NCBI GenBank assembly: GCA_963696545.1
Contig: CAVOKQ010000012.1
Span: 62,001 to 126,000 of the forward strand
Origin: RPQJ01 sp963696545
GTDB taxonomy: Bacteria; Pseudomonadota; Gammaproteobacteria; Steroidobacterales; Steroidobacteraceae
Reading direction: 5' to 3'
DNA length: 64,000 nt
The notes below the pieces were generated by a model that did no database searches, was not told the origin of the DNA, and saw only the letters and a program-made list of their open reading frames with translations. This document shows, in pieces, positions 46,844 to 57,295 of the stretch; the stretch's first letter is position 1, and each line of letters begins with the position of its first letter. The position numbers were made by a program, and so were the translations under genes.

Positions 46844-49086
46844 TCAGGCCGCATCCGTCCAGTTGGCGAGTGACTGTCGCTGGCGGATGCGACCCACGTC
46901 CATCAGCATTCGCCCCGCCCATCGGTAGACGTTCGCTTCGGAGACCGTCCGGCGCATCAGTTGCATCCGCTTGCGCCGCTCCTCGCGAGGCATCTCGAGC
47001 GCGGTCACAATGGCGGCGGCTGTCTCCGAGACGTCGAACGGATTGATCAGCAGGGCTTCCACCAGTTCGCGCGAAGCACCGGTGAAGGTACTCAGGATCA
47101 GCACGCCGTCTTCGTCTTCCCGCGCTGCGATGAACTCCTTCGCCACGAGGTTCATGCCGTCGTGCAGGCTGTTCACGAGGCAGAAGTCCGCAGCGCGGTA
47201 CAGTTCAAAGACCTGGGCCGGCTCCTGGTGCTCGCCGATCAGCACGATTGGTCGCCACGAATCCGTGCCGAAGCGCTCGTTGATCCGCTGCAGCTCGTCG
47301 AGGGTCTGCTTCTGCACGGCCTGGTATGCGGGCAGCTTGCTGCGCGACGGGGCGGCCACCTGCAGGAAGGTCAGGCGCCCCCGCCACTGCGGGTATTTTT
47401 CAAAGAGCGCCTCGATGGCGAAGAACCGTTCCACGATGCCCTTGGTGAAGTCCCAGCGCTCGACGCCGACGCCGATGCGGACGTCGGGCCCGATGCCCAG
47501 TCGCTGCTGCAGGGCGGCACGAGCTTCGGACTGGGGTGGCGTATCGGCCAGCCAGCGCGGCGGCCACTCGATCGAGATCGGGTATGCCTTCACTCGGCAC
47601 ACGTGGCCCTGGTGGGTCACGGTCATATGTTCCTGGTCGATCTGGCATTCGATGAAGCGGTCGACAGTCGCGAGGAAGTTCTGGCAATGGTAGCGGGTGT
47701 GGAAGCCCAGGATGTCTGCGCTCAGCATGTGCCGCAGGATCTCGCGCTTCCACGGACAGACACCGTAGGTCTCCGCGTTCGGCCACGGGATATGCCAGAA
47801 GAGCGCGATCGTGGCCTTGACGCCGCGATCGCGAATGAGCTGCGGCAGCAGGGCGAAGTGGAAGTCCTGTATCAGGATCACCGGCTCCGAGTTGCCGGCC
47901 TCCTGGGCCACGACGTCGGCGAAGCGCCCGTTCACTTCCACGTACTGCCGCCAATCGGTCTCCCGGAAAGCGGGGCGTACGTAGGCGACGTGGCACAGCG
48001 GCCAGAGTCCCTCATTGGCAAAGCCGTAGTAGTAGCCTTCCTCCTCCTCCGTGGACAACCACACGCGGCGCAGATTGTAGGTGGGATCTTCGGGGGGACG
48101 CGTACGCGGTCCTCGCGATCCACGACGAGGCGATCGGCATCGCCGCTGCCATGTGCGATCCAGGTTCCCGAGCATGCCCGCATGATGGGCTCGATGGCGG
48201 TCACCATGCCGCTCGCCGGAACCTGGACGACAGGCCGACCAGCGCTGTTCAGGTTGTGGATATACGGCTCGCGATTCGACACGACGAGCATCTGGCAGGA
48301 CCCGAGTTGATCGCGCACCACGTGTTGCAGGGCTTGCGGCGTCCAGTTCTCCTGGAATTCGATCTCCAGCCGCTGCCTGGCTTCGAGTTCCCGCAGCGCC
48401 TGCCGTACTTCCATCAGGACGGGCGCCGATGCAAGCGACGATTTCGCGTCGTCGAGGAAGCGCTTGCTGCTGATGTCGCCCACGAGAAGCCGGATCCAAC
48501 GGTTCAGCAGCAGGCGAAGCCCGAATCCGGCAAGCATCGCAAGTGCGCAGGACGTGAGAAGCGCGAAGGCGAGCACTATGTTGCGCGCCGTCGTCTGCCG
48601 GCGGTCGATGAAGCCCAGGTCGTGCACGATGAGCACGCGGTACGGCGCACCTGAGGGTGTCTCGAGCGCAAAACTCGATACCTCGAATCGGCCGTCGTCC
48701 GGTCCCCGCATCTCGCTGTTGCCCTCCGGGATCGGGCCGTCAGTTGCGCAGCTGATGCCGATCGGAACCAGCTGGGTGCGCACGACACGCGCATACTCGG
48801 GGTCGCAGACGATCACGCCGAGCAGTCGCTCGTCACTGGCAACACGGGCGAGGTAATTTCGCGCACGCTCGAAGTCGGACTGGTCGAGCAGGCGGCCCAG
48901 CGGCTCCTCGATGGACGACATCACCAGCCTGGCGCGCAACTGCACGTCGGACCTGAACCAGCCGGCGAGGATGCGGTCGATGTACGGGACGCCGAAGAAG
49001 GCAACCAGGCCGACAGCCGCCGCAACAGGCAGAAGGTACCGGACGAGCGCGCTTCGGGTCGCTCTGATGGCTCCCTTTGCGCTCAC
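46844..49086 (-). CDS. otsA: Membrane-anchored trehalose-6-phosphate synthase (one frameshift)
   Basis: A fusion of about 747 residues. Residues 1-220 have two membrane helices (YLLPVAAAVGLVAFFGVPY and IVLAFALLTSCALAMLAGF) around a periplasmic sensor-like domain, then a HAMP-like linker. The rest is a GT20 synthase (VVSNREPYIHN, IALFWHIPWPNAETYG, VGVERWDFTKGI, SLHDGMNLVAKEF) that joins UDP- or other NDP-glucose to glucose-6-phosphate. The frame breaks in a run of six G at 48092-48097; one more G restores VPPEDPTYNLRRVW. The start is GTG at 49086. Third gene of otsB-GH15-otsA. Coupling of a sensor to a sugar synthase is unusual and suggests osmotic or redox control, by inference. Confidence 0.9.
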
Positions 49087-49087
49087 G

Positions 49088-50887
49088 TCAATGCGCCTCT
49101 TCCCAGGGGCGGCTCAGCCGCACGGCAGAGTTGATGATCCCGACCAGGCTGTAGGTCTGGGGAAAGTTGCCCCAGAGTTCGCCGGTCGCAGGATCAATGT
49201 CCTCCGACAGCAGCCCTAGCCGGGTGCGACGCTCGAGGAGCCGCTCGAAGATCTCGCGCGCTTCCGTGTGCCGTCCTACGGCAGCGAGAGCGTTGACGTA
49301 CCAGAACCCGCAGATCGTGAACGCAGTGGCGGGACGGCCGAAATCGTCCTCGTGCCGGTACCGGTAGATCCAGTCGCCCTCCTTCAGATCGCGCTCGACG
49401 GCGGCCAGCGTCGACAGGAATCTTGGATCGTCGGGCTGCACGATCCCCAGGCTCGGCAGCAGGAGCGCCGTCGCATCGACGTCGCGGCCCCCGAACGTCG
49501 AGCAGAACGTCTTCCGATCGTCGCTCCAGGCATTCGCGAGCAGCTGGTCCCGGATCAGGTCGGCCTGGCCGCGCCAGTAAAGCGCTCGCGCTGGCAGCAC
49601 GAGGCGGCCGGCGATACGGGAAAGACGATCGCAACCGGCCCAGCACATCGCCACCGAAAACGTGTGCACGTTCCGTACCCCGCGGAACTCCCACGGTCCC
49701 GCGTCCGGTTGTTTCCAGGCGTCCACCGCCATCGCGCCGATGAGCTCCAGCCGGTTGAACAGCGCGACGTCTCCGGGTGACGCGAGTCGATCGTCGAAAA
49801 ACGTATGAGAGGACGCGAGGATCAGCGCGCCGTGCACGTCATGCTGGTCCTGCAGGTACGCACCATTCCCTACGCGGACCGGTCCCATGCCCCGATATCC
49901 CGGAAGGCCCGGCGCCTCGCGCTCGGGAACCTCGGGGTCGCCCGTGATCGTGAAGAGCGGCTGCAGGCGACGCTGCCCGTCGTTTCCGAAGGTGTGCTTG
50001 ATGAAGCGCAGGTAGCCTTCCATCGTACGGGTCGCGCCCAGGCGATTCAGCGCGTGAATCACGAAATAGCTGTCCCGCAGCCAGCAGAAACGGTAGTCCC
50101 AGTTCCGCCCGCTGTCCGGGCTCTCCGGGATCGACGTCGTCAGCGCCGCGAGCACGGCGCCGGTGTCTTCGTACGTGCAGAGTTTCAGCGATATCGCTGC
50201 ACGGATGACGGCCTCCTGCCACTCGAACGGGATCGCCAGTCCGCGAACCCAGTCCTCCCAGTAGGCGCGCGTCGCCTCGAGGAAGCTCGTGGCGAGCGCC
50301 AGCGGATGTTCTTCGATCGTCGTGTCGGATCCGATCAGGAAGGCGAGTGGCTCGTCGACCTCGAAGTAGCGCTCACTGACGATCGCGCTCAGCGACGCGT
50401 TGGTGGTCAGTCGAAAACTGAGCGACGGCGCGTGAAATGCCAGGTGGTGCGAGCCACGGCTCGTGCGCGGGGACGAGGAACCGTATTCACAGCGTGGCCT
50501 GAGCCTGACCCGGACGACGGGCCGGCCCTCGAGTGGCTCGACGATCCGGACGATCATCATCGGCCGGAAGATCCGTCCCCGCGTCCGATAGCGCGGACAG
50601 AAGTCCCGCACACGCAGGGAGTTGCCGTGAGCGTCATGCAGGATCGTGTCCAGGATTGCGGTGTTCCTGACGTAGTGCTGCGACGAGCCCGCGGCGTCGC
50701 GGAGGTCAAATGCAAACATCCCGGAAGCATCCGGGCCGGTGTCGCCGCCGAGCAGCGCGCAGAAGGCGGGGTCACCGTCCATTGCTGGCAGGCAGCCCCA
50801 GACGATTGTGGCGCCCTCATCGATCAGCGCCGCCACCTCGCAGTTGCCGACGACGCCGAGTTCCAGGGTCGGGTTGGACACGCTCAT
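49088..50887 (-). CDS. Glycoside hydrolase family 15 (trehalase or glucoamylase-like)
   Basis: A 599-residue cytoplasmic enzyme with an N-terminal beta-sandwich and an (alpha/alpha)6 barrel. The family motif GRNWDYRFCWLRDSYFVI and the C-terminal SEDIDPATGELWGNFPQTYS supply the two catalytic carboxylates. Bacterial GH15 genes beside otsA/otsB are often trehalases or act on maltooligosaccharides. The neighbourhood favours trehalose breakdown or turnover. The start overlaps the otsB stop by ATGA and otsA starts as this gene ends. Confidence 0.9.
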   Translation of the reverse strand: MSVSNPTLELGVVGNCEVAALIDEGATIVWGCLPAMDGDPAFCALLGGDTGPDASGMFAFDLRDAAGSSQHYVRNTAILDTILHDAHGNSLRVRDFCPRYRTRGRIFRPMMIVRIVEPLEGRPVVRVRLRPRCEYGSSSPRTSRGSHHLAFHAPSLSFRLTTNASLSAIVSERYFEVDEPLAFLIGSDTTIEEHPLALATSFLEATRAYWEDWVRGLAIPFEWQEAVIRAAISLKLCTYEDTGAVLAALTTSIPESPDSGRNWDYRFCWLRDSYFVIHALNRLGATRTMEGYLRFIKHTFGNDGQRRLQPLFTITGDPEVPEREAPGLPGYRGMGPVRVGNGAYLQDQHDVHGALILASSHTFFDDRLASPGDVALFNRLELIGAMAVDAWKQPDAGPWEFRGVRNVHTFSVAMCWAGCDRLSRIAGRLVLPARALYWRGQADLIRDQLLANAWSDDRKTFCSTFGGRDVDATALLLPSLGIVQPDDPRFLSTLAAVERDLKEGDWIYRYRHEDDFGRPATAFTICGFWYVNALAAVGRHTEAREIFERLLERRTRLGLLSEDIDPATGELWGNFPQTYSLVGIINSAVRLSRPWEEAH

Positions 50888-51774
50888 TCCAAGGGTGCCC
50901 CCGACTCCGCCAGTTCCTCGAGGAATACGTGGACATCCCGCGGGCCAGCGAACCTGACCATGCCCTGGACTCGGTCGCCAACGGCGACCGAAAGGCCCCC
51001 GATCCGTTCGACGGCCGCCAGGGCTTCCTGGTCCGTGAGGTCGTCGCCCATGAAGATCGGTCGGCGACCGGCGAATGGCGGCTCGGCAAGGAATGCTCGT
51101 ATTGCGTCGGCCTTGGTGGCGCCGTCGGGTCGCAATTCGAGCACCATCCTTCCCTCTAGCAGGCGGAAATCCGCACCAAGTTCGGAGGCGATGGCACGCG
51201 ATTCGCGGCGCAACTCGTGCTCGCAATGCGGCGCCAGCCGATAGTGCAGGGCCACCGCCAGCCCCTTGTCCTCGACGAGCGTGCCCGGGATTCGCGCCGA
51301 AAGCTCCCTGAGCCGGTCGCGGACGCGAGCGACAACGGCCGGATCCACCGATTCCGAAACGTGCCACTGCCCGGCCGCATCACGTCGCTCGAGCCCGTGC
51401 ACTCCGGCGGCGGGCCACCGCTTCGGCGCAAAAAGGTGGTCGAGCTCCGCGACATTGCGGCCGCTCACGAGCGCAACTGCGTCTCCGAGGGCATTGCTTA
51501 CGCGGTCGAGAAGGGCGCGGAGCGAGGGCTCTACGCGGACACCGTCCGGTGTCGCCGCTAATTCGAGCAGCGTTCCGTCGACGTCAAGGAAAAGACACCA
51601 CAGGGTATCGGTAATGAGTTCCTCCGGATCGAGTCCTGCCTGAATCGCGGCTCGCCGAGCGCGCCTGGTGAGATCGGACGATCGTCGCGCCGAGGTCGTT
51701 CTGCACGATCCTGCGGACTCCGACGATCGCCCGTCTCGGTGGAGTAGTCTATTGAGGCGCAGCGCCGCATGCAT
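50884..51774 (-). CDS. otsB: Trehalose-6-phosphate phosphatase
   Basis: HAD-family phosphatase that finishes trehalose synthesis. Motif 1 is LFLDVDGTLLE, motif 2 VALVSGRN, and the last motif GDDLTDQEALAAV. The conserved domain begins around LWCLFLD, but the only in-frame ATG is 51774, which adds about 54 poorly conserved residues; no GTG or TTG lies between. GGAGGA stands just before an ATT codon near 51623, so an unusual start or a hidden indel is possible. First gene of the trehalose operon, divergent from the LysR gene. Confidence 0.88.
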   Translation of the reverse strand: MHAALRLNRLLHRDGRSSESAGSCRTTSARRSSDLTRRARRAAIQAGLDPEELITDTLWCLFLDVDGTLLELAATPDGVRVEPSLRALLDRVSNALGDAVALVSGRNVAELDHLFAPKRWPAAGVHGLERRDAAGQWHVSESVDPAVVARVRDRLRELSARIPGTLVEDKGLAVALHYRLAPHCEHELRRESRAIASELGADFRLLEGRMVLELRPDGATKADAIRAFLAEPPFAGRRPIFMGDDLTDQEALAAVERIGGLSVAVGDRVQGMVRFAGPRDVHVFLEELAESGAPLE

Positions 51775-51814
51775 AGCGAGAATCGATTGCCAGACTGTTG
51801 AGGCGAATTCACAA

Positions 51815-52768
51815 ATGCCAAGATCACTACCACCGCTCACGTCGCTGCGGACCTTCGAGGCCGCGGCGAGACTCGGCAGTTTCACGCGTGCTGCGCGCGA
51901 ACTGCACGTTACCCCGGCGGCGGTCAGCCACCAGATACGTGGACTCGAGGAGTACCTCGGCATCACGCTGTTCCGTCGCACGACGCGGCGCCTCGTGCTG
52001 ACGGCGCAGGCGAGCGCGGCGGCCGAGAGCCTGCACGAAGCCTTCGAGCGAATGGGCCAGGGTGTCGAGCTGCTTCGATCGAGCGGGCAGGGCGGCACGT
52101 TGTCAGTAAGCGCGACGCCGGCGTTTGCGACGCGCTGGCTGGTCGCACGGCTGGCCAGGTTCCAGAAACAGCACCCTCGCATTCAGTTGAACATCAAGGC
52201 GAGCCCGTCGCCCGTCGACTTCGACCAGGACGACGTGGATGTCGCGATCCGGATCGGTCGCGGGGCATTTGACGGTGTGGTCGCCACCAAGCTGTTCAAC
52301 GAGTGGATGGCGCCGGTGGCGAGTCCGGCGTTTCTCCGTAAGCATCCCTTGCGCAGGCCGGCGGACATTGCAAAGTCTCCATTACTGCACGATGGTTCGA
52401 TGCGTCGTGCGGGACGCCCGCAGGGCTGGCAGGAGTGGTTCAAGGCTGCGGGAGTGCCGCAGGCGGACATACGCCACGGCTCGCACTTCGACGACGGACA
52501 CCTGGCTCTGCAGGCCGCCGCCGCCGGCGGCGGCGTGGCGCTCGGGCGCCTCGTCTATGCGGTCGACGATCTCGCTGCGAAGCGACTGCGGATCGCGTTC
52601 GCACCAGTCATCAAGATGGACATCGCCTATTACCTGCTGATCCCGGAGCAGCGGATCAACTTGCCTTCCGTGGTGGCGTTCCGTGCATGGATCGAGGTGG
52701 AGGCGGCCGCGCTTTCGACGCTCGTTCGAGAAATTCATCACAAGCAGCAGTCCGCGTTCCCCGACTAG
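51815..52768 (+). CDS. LysR-type transcriptional regulator, GcvA-like
   Basis: A 317-residue regulator. The N-terminal helix-turn-helix (LRTFEAAARLGSFTRAARELHVTPAAVSHQIRGLE region) is followed by the effector-binding domain (ATPAFATRWLVARLARFQ, DVDVAIRIGRG). It belongs to the GcvA-like branch by its LPPLTSLRTFEAAAR start. It is divergent from otsB by 40 bases (more if otsB starts later), so it may control the trehalose genes or something unlinked. The effector is unknown. Confidence 0.93.
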   Translation: MPRSLPPLTSLRTFEAAARLGSFTRAARELHVTPAAVSHQIRGLEEYLGITLFRRTTRRLVLTAQASAAAESLHEAFERMGQGVELLRSSGQGGTLSVSATPAFATRWLVARLARFQKQHPRIQLNIKASPSPVDFDQDDVDVAIRIGRGAFDGVVATKLFNEWMAPVASPAFLRKHPLRRPADIAKSPLLHDGSMRRAGRPQGWQEWFKAAGVPQADIRHGSHFDDGHLALQAAAAGGGVALGRLVYAVDDLAAKRLRIAFAPVIKMDIAYYLLIPEQRINLPSVVAFRAWIEVEAAALSTLVREIHHKQQSAFPD

Positions 52769-52800
52769 ACGGACGGCGACCTGATTCGGGTCACGCTCGC

Positions 52801-52833
52801 AAAAAAAACGCCAGCCCCCTTGCGGGGGCTGGC
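52801..52833 (-). terminator. Rho-independent terminator for the DUF4136 gene
   Basis: A 10-base perfect stem, GCCAGCCCCC and GGGGGCTGGC with a TTGC loop (52810-52833), is flanked on the left by eight A, giving a U-tract on the minus strand. It would end transcription of the DUF4136 gene, and the hairpin also lies downstream of the LysR stop. Confidence 0.9.
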
Positions 52834-52869
52834 GCCGTCTGCGCGGCGGCGCCGAAGGCGCCCGCCACG

Positions 52870-53478
52870 TTACTTGGACTCGGCCACCGGCACCGGTGCC
52901 GCCTGTCCCGCGACAAACGGGTACTTGGCGAAAGTCCGGGTCACCGCGCCGTTGATGGCGGCCTCGCGGTTCTCCATCATCTCCTTCGTGATGACGTCCG
53001 AGATGCTGCCCTGGAACACCGCCTGCCGCTTCTCGCGATCGACGATGTCCATCACCAGCGTGCCCACGTTGTAACGACGCGTGGTCACCTGCTGCGGGCC
53101 GCCCCAGCCGCCGTACGGCGCACCGTAGAAGCCGCCGTAGCCCCAGCCCGGCCCGTAGTAGGGCGCCGGCACGGACTCGACGTCCGCCTTCTCCTCGATC
53201 TTGCCCGTGAAGTTGATCACGAGATCCGGGGTGTCGCTGCGGGTGTAGCCGCGCATTTCCATCTGCCGCGTCGCTGCGGTCTGCATGGTCTGCACCGCGA
53301 GCGACCTGAACTCGGTGCTGTCGGCGCCGACCTGCGTGACGAAGCCAAAGGTGCGGTACTTGCCGAAATCGGCGGACTTGTCGTAGTCGGACAGTACCTT
53401 GGGCTGCGACGCGCAGCCTGCAAGCAGCGCTGTGGCAACGATGCCGACGGCCAGCGAACTGAATTGCAGGCTGCGCAT
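52870..53478 (-). CDS. DUF4136 lipoprotein
   Basis: A 202-residue lipoprotein with lipobox LLAGCAS. The DUF4136 features are SDYDKSADFGKYRTFGF, a Gly/Tyr/Pro-rich loop (PGWGYGGFYGAPYGGWGG) and GTLVMDIVDREKRQAVFQG. The domain is common in bacterial envelope lipoproteins; its role is unknown. The Spy-like gene starts upstream and ends 13 bases before this one, so the two may share a transcript. Confidence 0.85.
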   Translation of the reverse strand: MRSLQFSSLAVGIVATALLAGCASQPKVLSDYDKSADFGKYRTFGFVTQVGADSTEFRSLAVQTMQTAATRQMEMRGYTRSDTPDLVINFTGKIEEKADVESVPAPYYGPGWGYGGFYGAPYGGWGGPQQVTTRRYNVGTLVMDIVDREKRQAVFQGSISDVITKEMMENREAAINGAVTRTFAKYPFVAGQAAPVPVAESK

Positions 53479-53491
53479 CACGCCTCCGTCC

Positions 53492-53996
53492 TTACTTCGT
53501 CGTGTTCGGCGTCTTCGTCACGAGCGGGATCGACGCCGCCACGGCCACGTCGAGCAGCGCCTGGATCTTGTTCTCGATCTGGACGAACTGGGCCACCTTC
53601 GTCGCCGGCAGCTTCTTGTCGAGCTTGCCCGCGGTACTTCTCGAGCAGATTGAGACGCTCGTGGCGCAGCTTGAACGCGGCCTTCATGATGTCCTTGGAC
53701 TCCTTGTCCGTCATGCCGCCGTAGTCGGCGACGAACAGCCGGTTGTTCAGGTTGGTGGCGTCCGTCATCAGCTTCTTCATCTCCGCCTCGTACTCGTCGT
53801 AGATCGGCGTGAACTTCTTCAGCTGCTCAGGGTTGAGTGCCAGCGTGTCCAGCATGACCTGGCGCTTGTCGGACTGGAGTTCCGTGATGAGCGCCTGGGT
53901 GTTGGCAAGCTCTTTGGCGCCGACCGACTGGGCGAACGTCGCGTGGGTGGCGCCAAGGGCGGCCACGGCAGTAAGTGCAAACAGGATCTTCTTCAT
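53492..53996 (-). CDS. Spy/CpxP-like periplasmic protein 1 (one frameshift)
   Basis: About 167 residues with a signal peptide (ILFALTAVAALGATHATFAQ). The mature part is helical and charged: LALNPEQLKKFTPIYDEYEAEM, a pattern like the LTxxQ-containing Spy/CpxP chaperones and similar to the neighbouring gene. The frame breaks at 53628-53630, where one C too many (minus strand GG[G]CAAG) disrupts YRGKLDKKLP. Corrected, the end reads SIPLVTKTPNTTK. Likely stress-related envelope chaperone or sensor, which is inference. Confidence 0.75.
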
Positions 53997-54046
53997 GAAT
54001 TCTTCCTCGGGGTTGTGTTCAATCAATCAATCAAGTCAATAACGGC

Positions 54047-54520
54047 TCAGCGCGCGAGCGGGATCACCGTATACAGATTGCGCCTCATCAGGTTCGAGAT
54101 GCGTGACTCGATCTGCGCGTAGCGGAGCGTCTTCTTGCCGGGCAGCACTTTGGCGATCTTCGCCGTGTACTCCTCCTTGAGCTCCAACTGCTTCCTCTCC
54201 AGGTCGGTGCGCTCGGCCAGGATCTTCTCCGCCTGGGCGTCGGTCAGCGAGTCGTACTTGGCCGCGTAGTCGTTGACCATCTCGAGATAGCGCGCTTCGT
54301 ACTTCTGCCGCCTGGCCTCGTATTCGTCGTAGATCGGCCAGAACTTGGCGCTTTCGGCCTCGGTCAGGCCCATGTTGTCCGCGTAAATGGCGCGGCGGTC
54401 ACTCTGGATCTGCTTCATCAGGACCTGCTCGTCCGCATTCAGCGAAACGGGGTCCTTGGCGTGGGAGGCGACGGGAAGCGCCGCCAATAGGGCGAGGACG
54501 GCCAGCGGGGCAAGTCTCAT
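54047..54520 (-). CDS. Spy/CpxP-like periplasmic protein 2
   Basis: A 157-residue paralogue of the downstream gene. It has a signal peptide (LAVLALLAALPVASHA), then QIQSDRRAIYADNMGLTE, FWPIYDEYEARRQKYE and IESRISNLMRRNLYTVIPL, which align with QSDKRQVMLDTLALNPE, FTPIYDEYEAEMKKL and IENKIQALL in its neighbour. The proteins probably arose by tandem duplication. Only about 50 bases separate them, so they could be one operon with the DUF4136 lipoprotein gene. Confidence 0.75.
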   Translation of the reverse strand: MRLAPLAVLALLAALPVASHAKDPVSLNADEQVLMKQIQSDRRAIYADNMGLTEAESAKFWPIYDEYEARRQKYEARYLEMVNDYAAKYDSLTDAQAEKILAERTDLERKQLELKEEYTAKIAKVLPGKKTLRYAQIESRISNLMRRNLYTVIPLAR

Positions 54521-54604
54521 TAGGGCTGAGTCTCGATCAGGGGTGGGGCCGACACGGTAGGGCACGGCCCCCCGTGCTGTCCAGAGGCGACTAGAATTCC
54601 GTGG

Positions 54605-55105
54605 ATGCTCCCGCGCACGGATCAGTATCTTCGCGTCCTGGCTGGGCGAGTGGCGGAACGGCTGCTGGCCGCTGGCCATGCGCTGGTCGTCGCCGAGTCC
54701 TGCACCGGGGGCTGGGTCGCCAAGGTGTGCACGGACCTGGCCGGCAGCAGTCGCTGGTTCCTCGGTGGGGCCGTCGCCTACAGCAACGAGCTGAAGGCCG
54801 CGCTCCTCGGGGTGGGCGCCGGGACCTTGGCCCGGGAGGGCGCCGTCAGCCAGGCGGTCGTCCGGGAAATGGCGGCAGGGGCCCTGGAGAGGTTCGGGGG
54901 TGACGTCGCGGTGGCTGTGAGCGGCATCGCCGGCCCGGACGGCGGGTCGCCGGGCAAGCCCGTGGGCACGATCTGGTTTGCCTGGGCGGTCCGGCACGCC
55001 GACCAGGTCGAGATCCGGGCGGCCCTGGAGCAGTTCCCGGGTGACCGCGACGCTGTCCGTCGCCTGGCTGTGGCCCGGGCGCTGGAGGGCGTGCTCGAGG
55101 CATGA
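54605..55105 (+). CDS. pncC: Nicotinamide-nucleotide amidohydrolase PncC (CinA C-terminal type)
   Basis: Deamidates NMN to NaMN in pyridine nucleotide recycling. The 166-residue product has the family motifs AESCTGGWVAKVCTDLAGSS, GGAVAYSNELKAALLGV and GIAGPDGGSPGKPVGT. It lacks the N-terminal CinA domain. Lying just upstream of recA, as in many gammaproteobacteria, it overlaps thpR by ATGA. Confidence 0.95.
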   Translation: MLPRTDQYLRVLAGRVAERLLAAGHALVVAESCTGGWVAKVCTDLAGSSRWFLGGAVAYSNELKAALLGVGAGTLAREGAVSQAVVREMAAGALERFGGDVAVAVSGIAGPDGGSPGKPVGTIWFAWAVRHADQVEIRAALEQFPGDRDAVRRLAVARALEGVLEA

Positions 55106-55624
55106 GGCTGTTCTTTGCGCTCTGGCCCGAGCCTGGCACTCTGGCGGCGTCCGTCGAGCGCCTCCATGCCCTTGCGCAGTGGAGCCGAGGTCCGGCCGCA
55201 ACGACCGGACCAGCTGCACCTGACCCTGGAGTTCCTGGGCGATGTCCCGGAAAACCGGCTGGCCACGGTGCACGAAGTCGGGGCCGAAGTGAGCGGGAAC
55301 CTCGAACCGTTTGAGATTGTGCTCGACCGGCTGGAGCACTGGCGCCGTCCGCAGGTGTTGTGCCTGACCGCGGAGGTGACGCCGCAGCCGCTCGCGGCAC
55401 TCGTCGAGTCGCTGCGCGCCTGTCTCGTTGCGCGGGGCTTCCAGGCTGAGCAGCGGCCCTTCAAGGCGCACCTGACGCTCGCCCGCAAGGTCCGGCGTCC
55501 GCCGAGCACTGCCGCGGTCGAGCCGCTCGCCTGGCCCGCCCACGAGTTCTCGCTGGTCGAGTCCACGACCGACCCGGCGGGCTCGCGTTACGAGCGGCTT
55601 GCGACCTGGCCGATCGGACCCTGA
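55102..55624 (+). CDS. thpR: RNA 2',3'-cyclic phosphodiesterase ThpR (one frameshift)
   Basis: About 173 residues of the 2H phosphodiesterase family; it opens 2',3'-cyclic phosphates in RNA. Both catalytic HxTx motifs are present, HLTLEFLG and HLTLARK, though the frame changes before the first. An extra G at about 55187 (GCC[G]AGG) separates LHALAQWS from VRPQRPDQLHLT. The start overlaps the pncC stop by four bases. The pncC-thpR-recA order is common. Confidence 0.9.
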
Positions 55625-55788
55625 ACGGCTGGCTCGAAGCCTGGCTCACGTCATGAGCCCGCCATGCGAGAAATTACTGGTTCAGACTCAATTTTTGATC
55701 CGGCGGTCGCGTGTCTCCCTGTGGAATAATGCGCGCCTTCCCGGATTCCAACCTCTGACCGAGCCTGCGGGCTTAAGCGAGTAATGCA

Positions 55789-56800
<1,012 letters not shown>

Positions 56801-56823
<23 letters not shown>

Positions 56824-57295
56824 CGCGGCGGCCGGCGAGGCCGACGAGAGAACGGTCCGCACGGCGGCGCTCGCGCTGCTGGCGGGCCGTGATTTTGCGC
56901 GCGCGGAACTCGTGCGGCGCCTCGTGCGGCGCGGCTACCCTCAGGACGTGGTCGAGGCCGCGGTAGCCGTGCTCGTGGCCGAGCGCCTGCTGTCCGAAAC
57001 GCGCTTCACCGAGCAGTTCATCCGCCAGCACGCCGGACGAGGGCACGGCCCCGTGCGCATCCGCGCGGAGCTGCGCGAGCGCGGCGTCAGCGACGCGGAC
57101 ATCGACGAGGCGCTCGACGGCGCCGCTGAAGACTGGGCGGTCATCGCCCGCGAGACCCGCCGCAGGCGCTTCGGCGCGGCTGGTCCCGCCGATTTCCGCG
57201 AGCGTGCAAGGCAAGGACGATTCCTGCAATATCGCGGGTTTACCTCCGAGCAGATCCGGGCCGCGCTCGGCCCCGGCGAAGACATCGAACCATGA
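56801..57295 (+). CDS. recX: RecA regulator RecX
   Basis: A 164-residue regulator of RecA filaments with the tandem three-helix repeats of the family: LLAGRDFARAELVRRLVRRGYP, then RIRAELRERGVSDADIDEAL and FLQYRGFTSEQIRAALG. The GTG start at 56801 lies within the end of recA, giving coupled translation. The stop overlaps alaS by ATGA. Confidence 0.95.

Noticed and set aside
55625..55788. LexA box upstream of recA
   Set aside because: No CTG-N10-CAG palindrome or clear alternative operator was found; CTGGTTCAG is too short.
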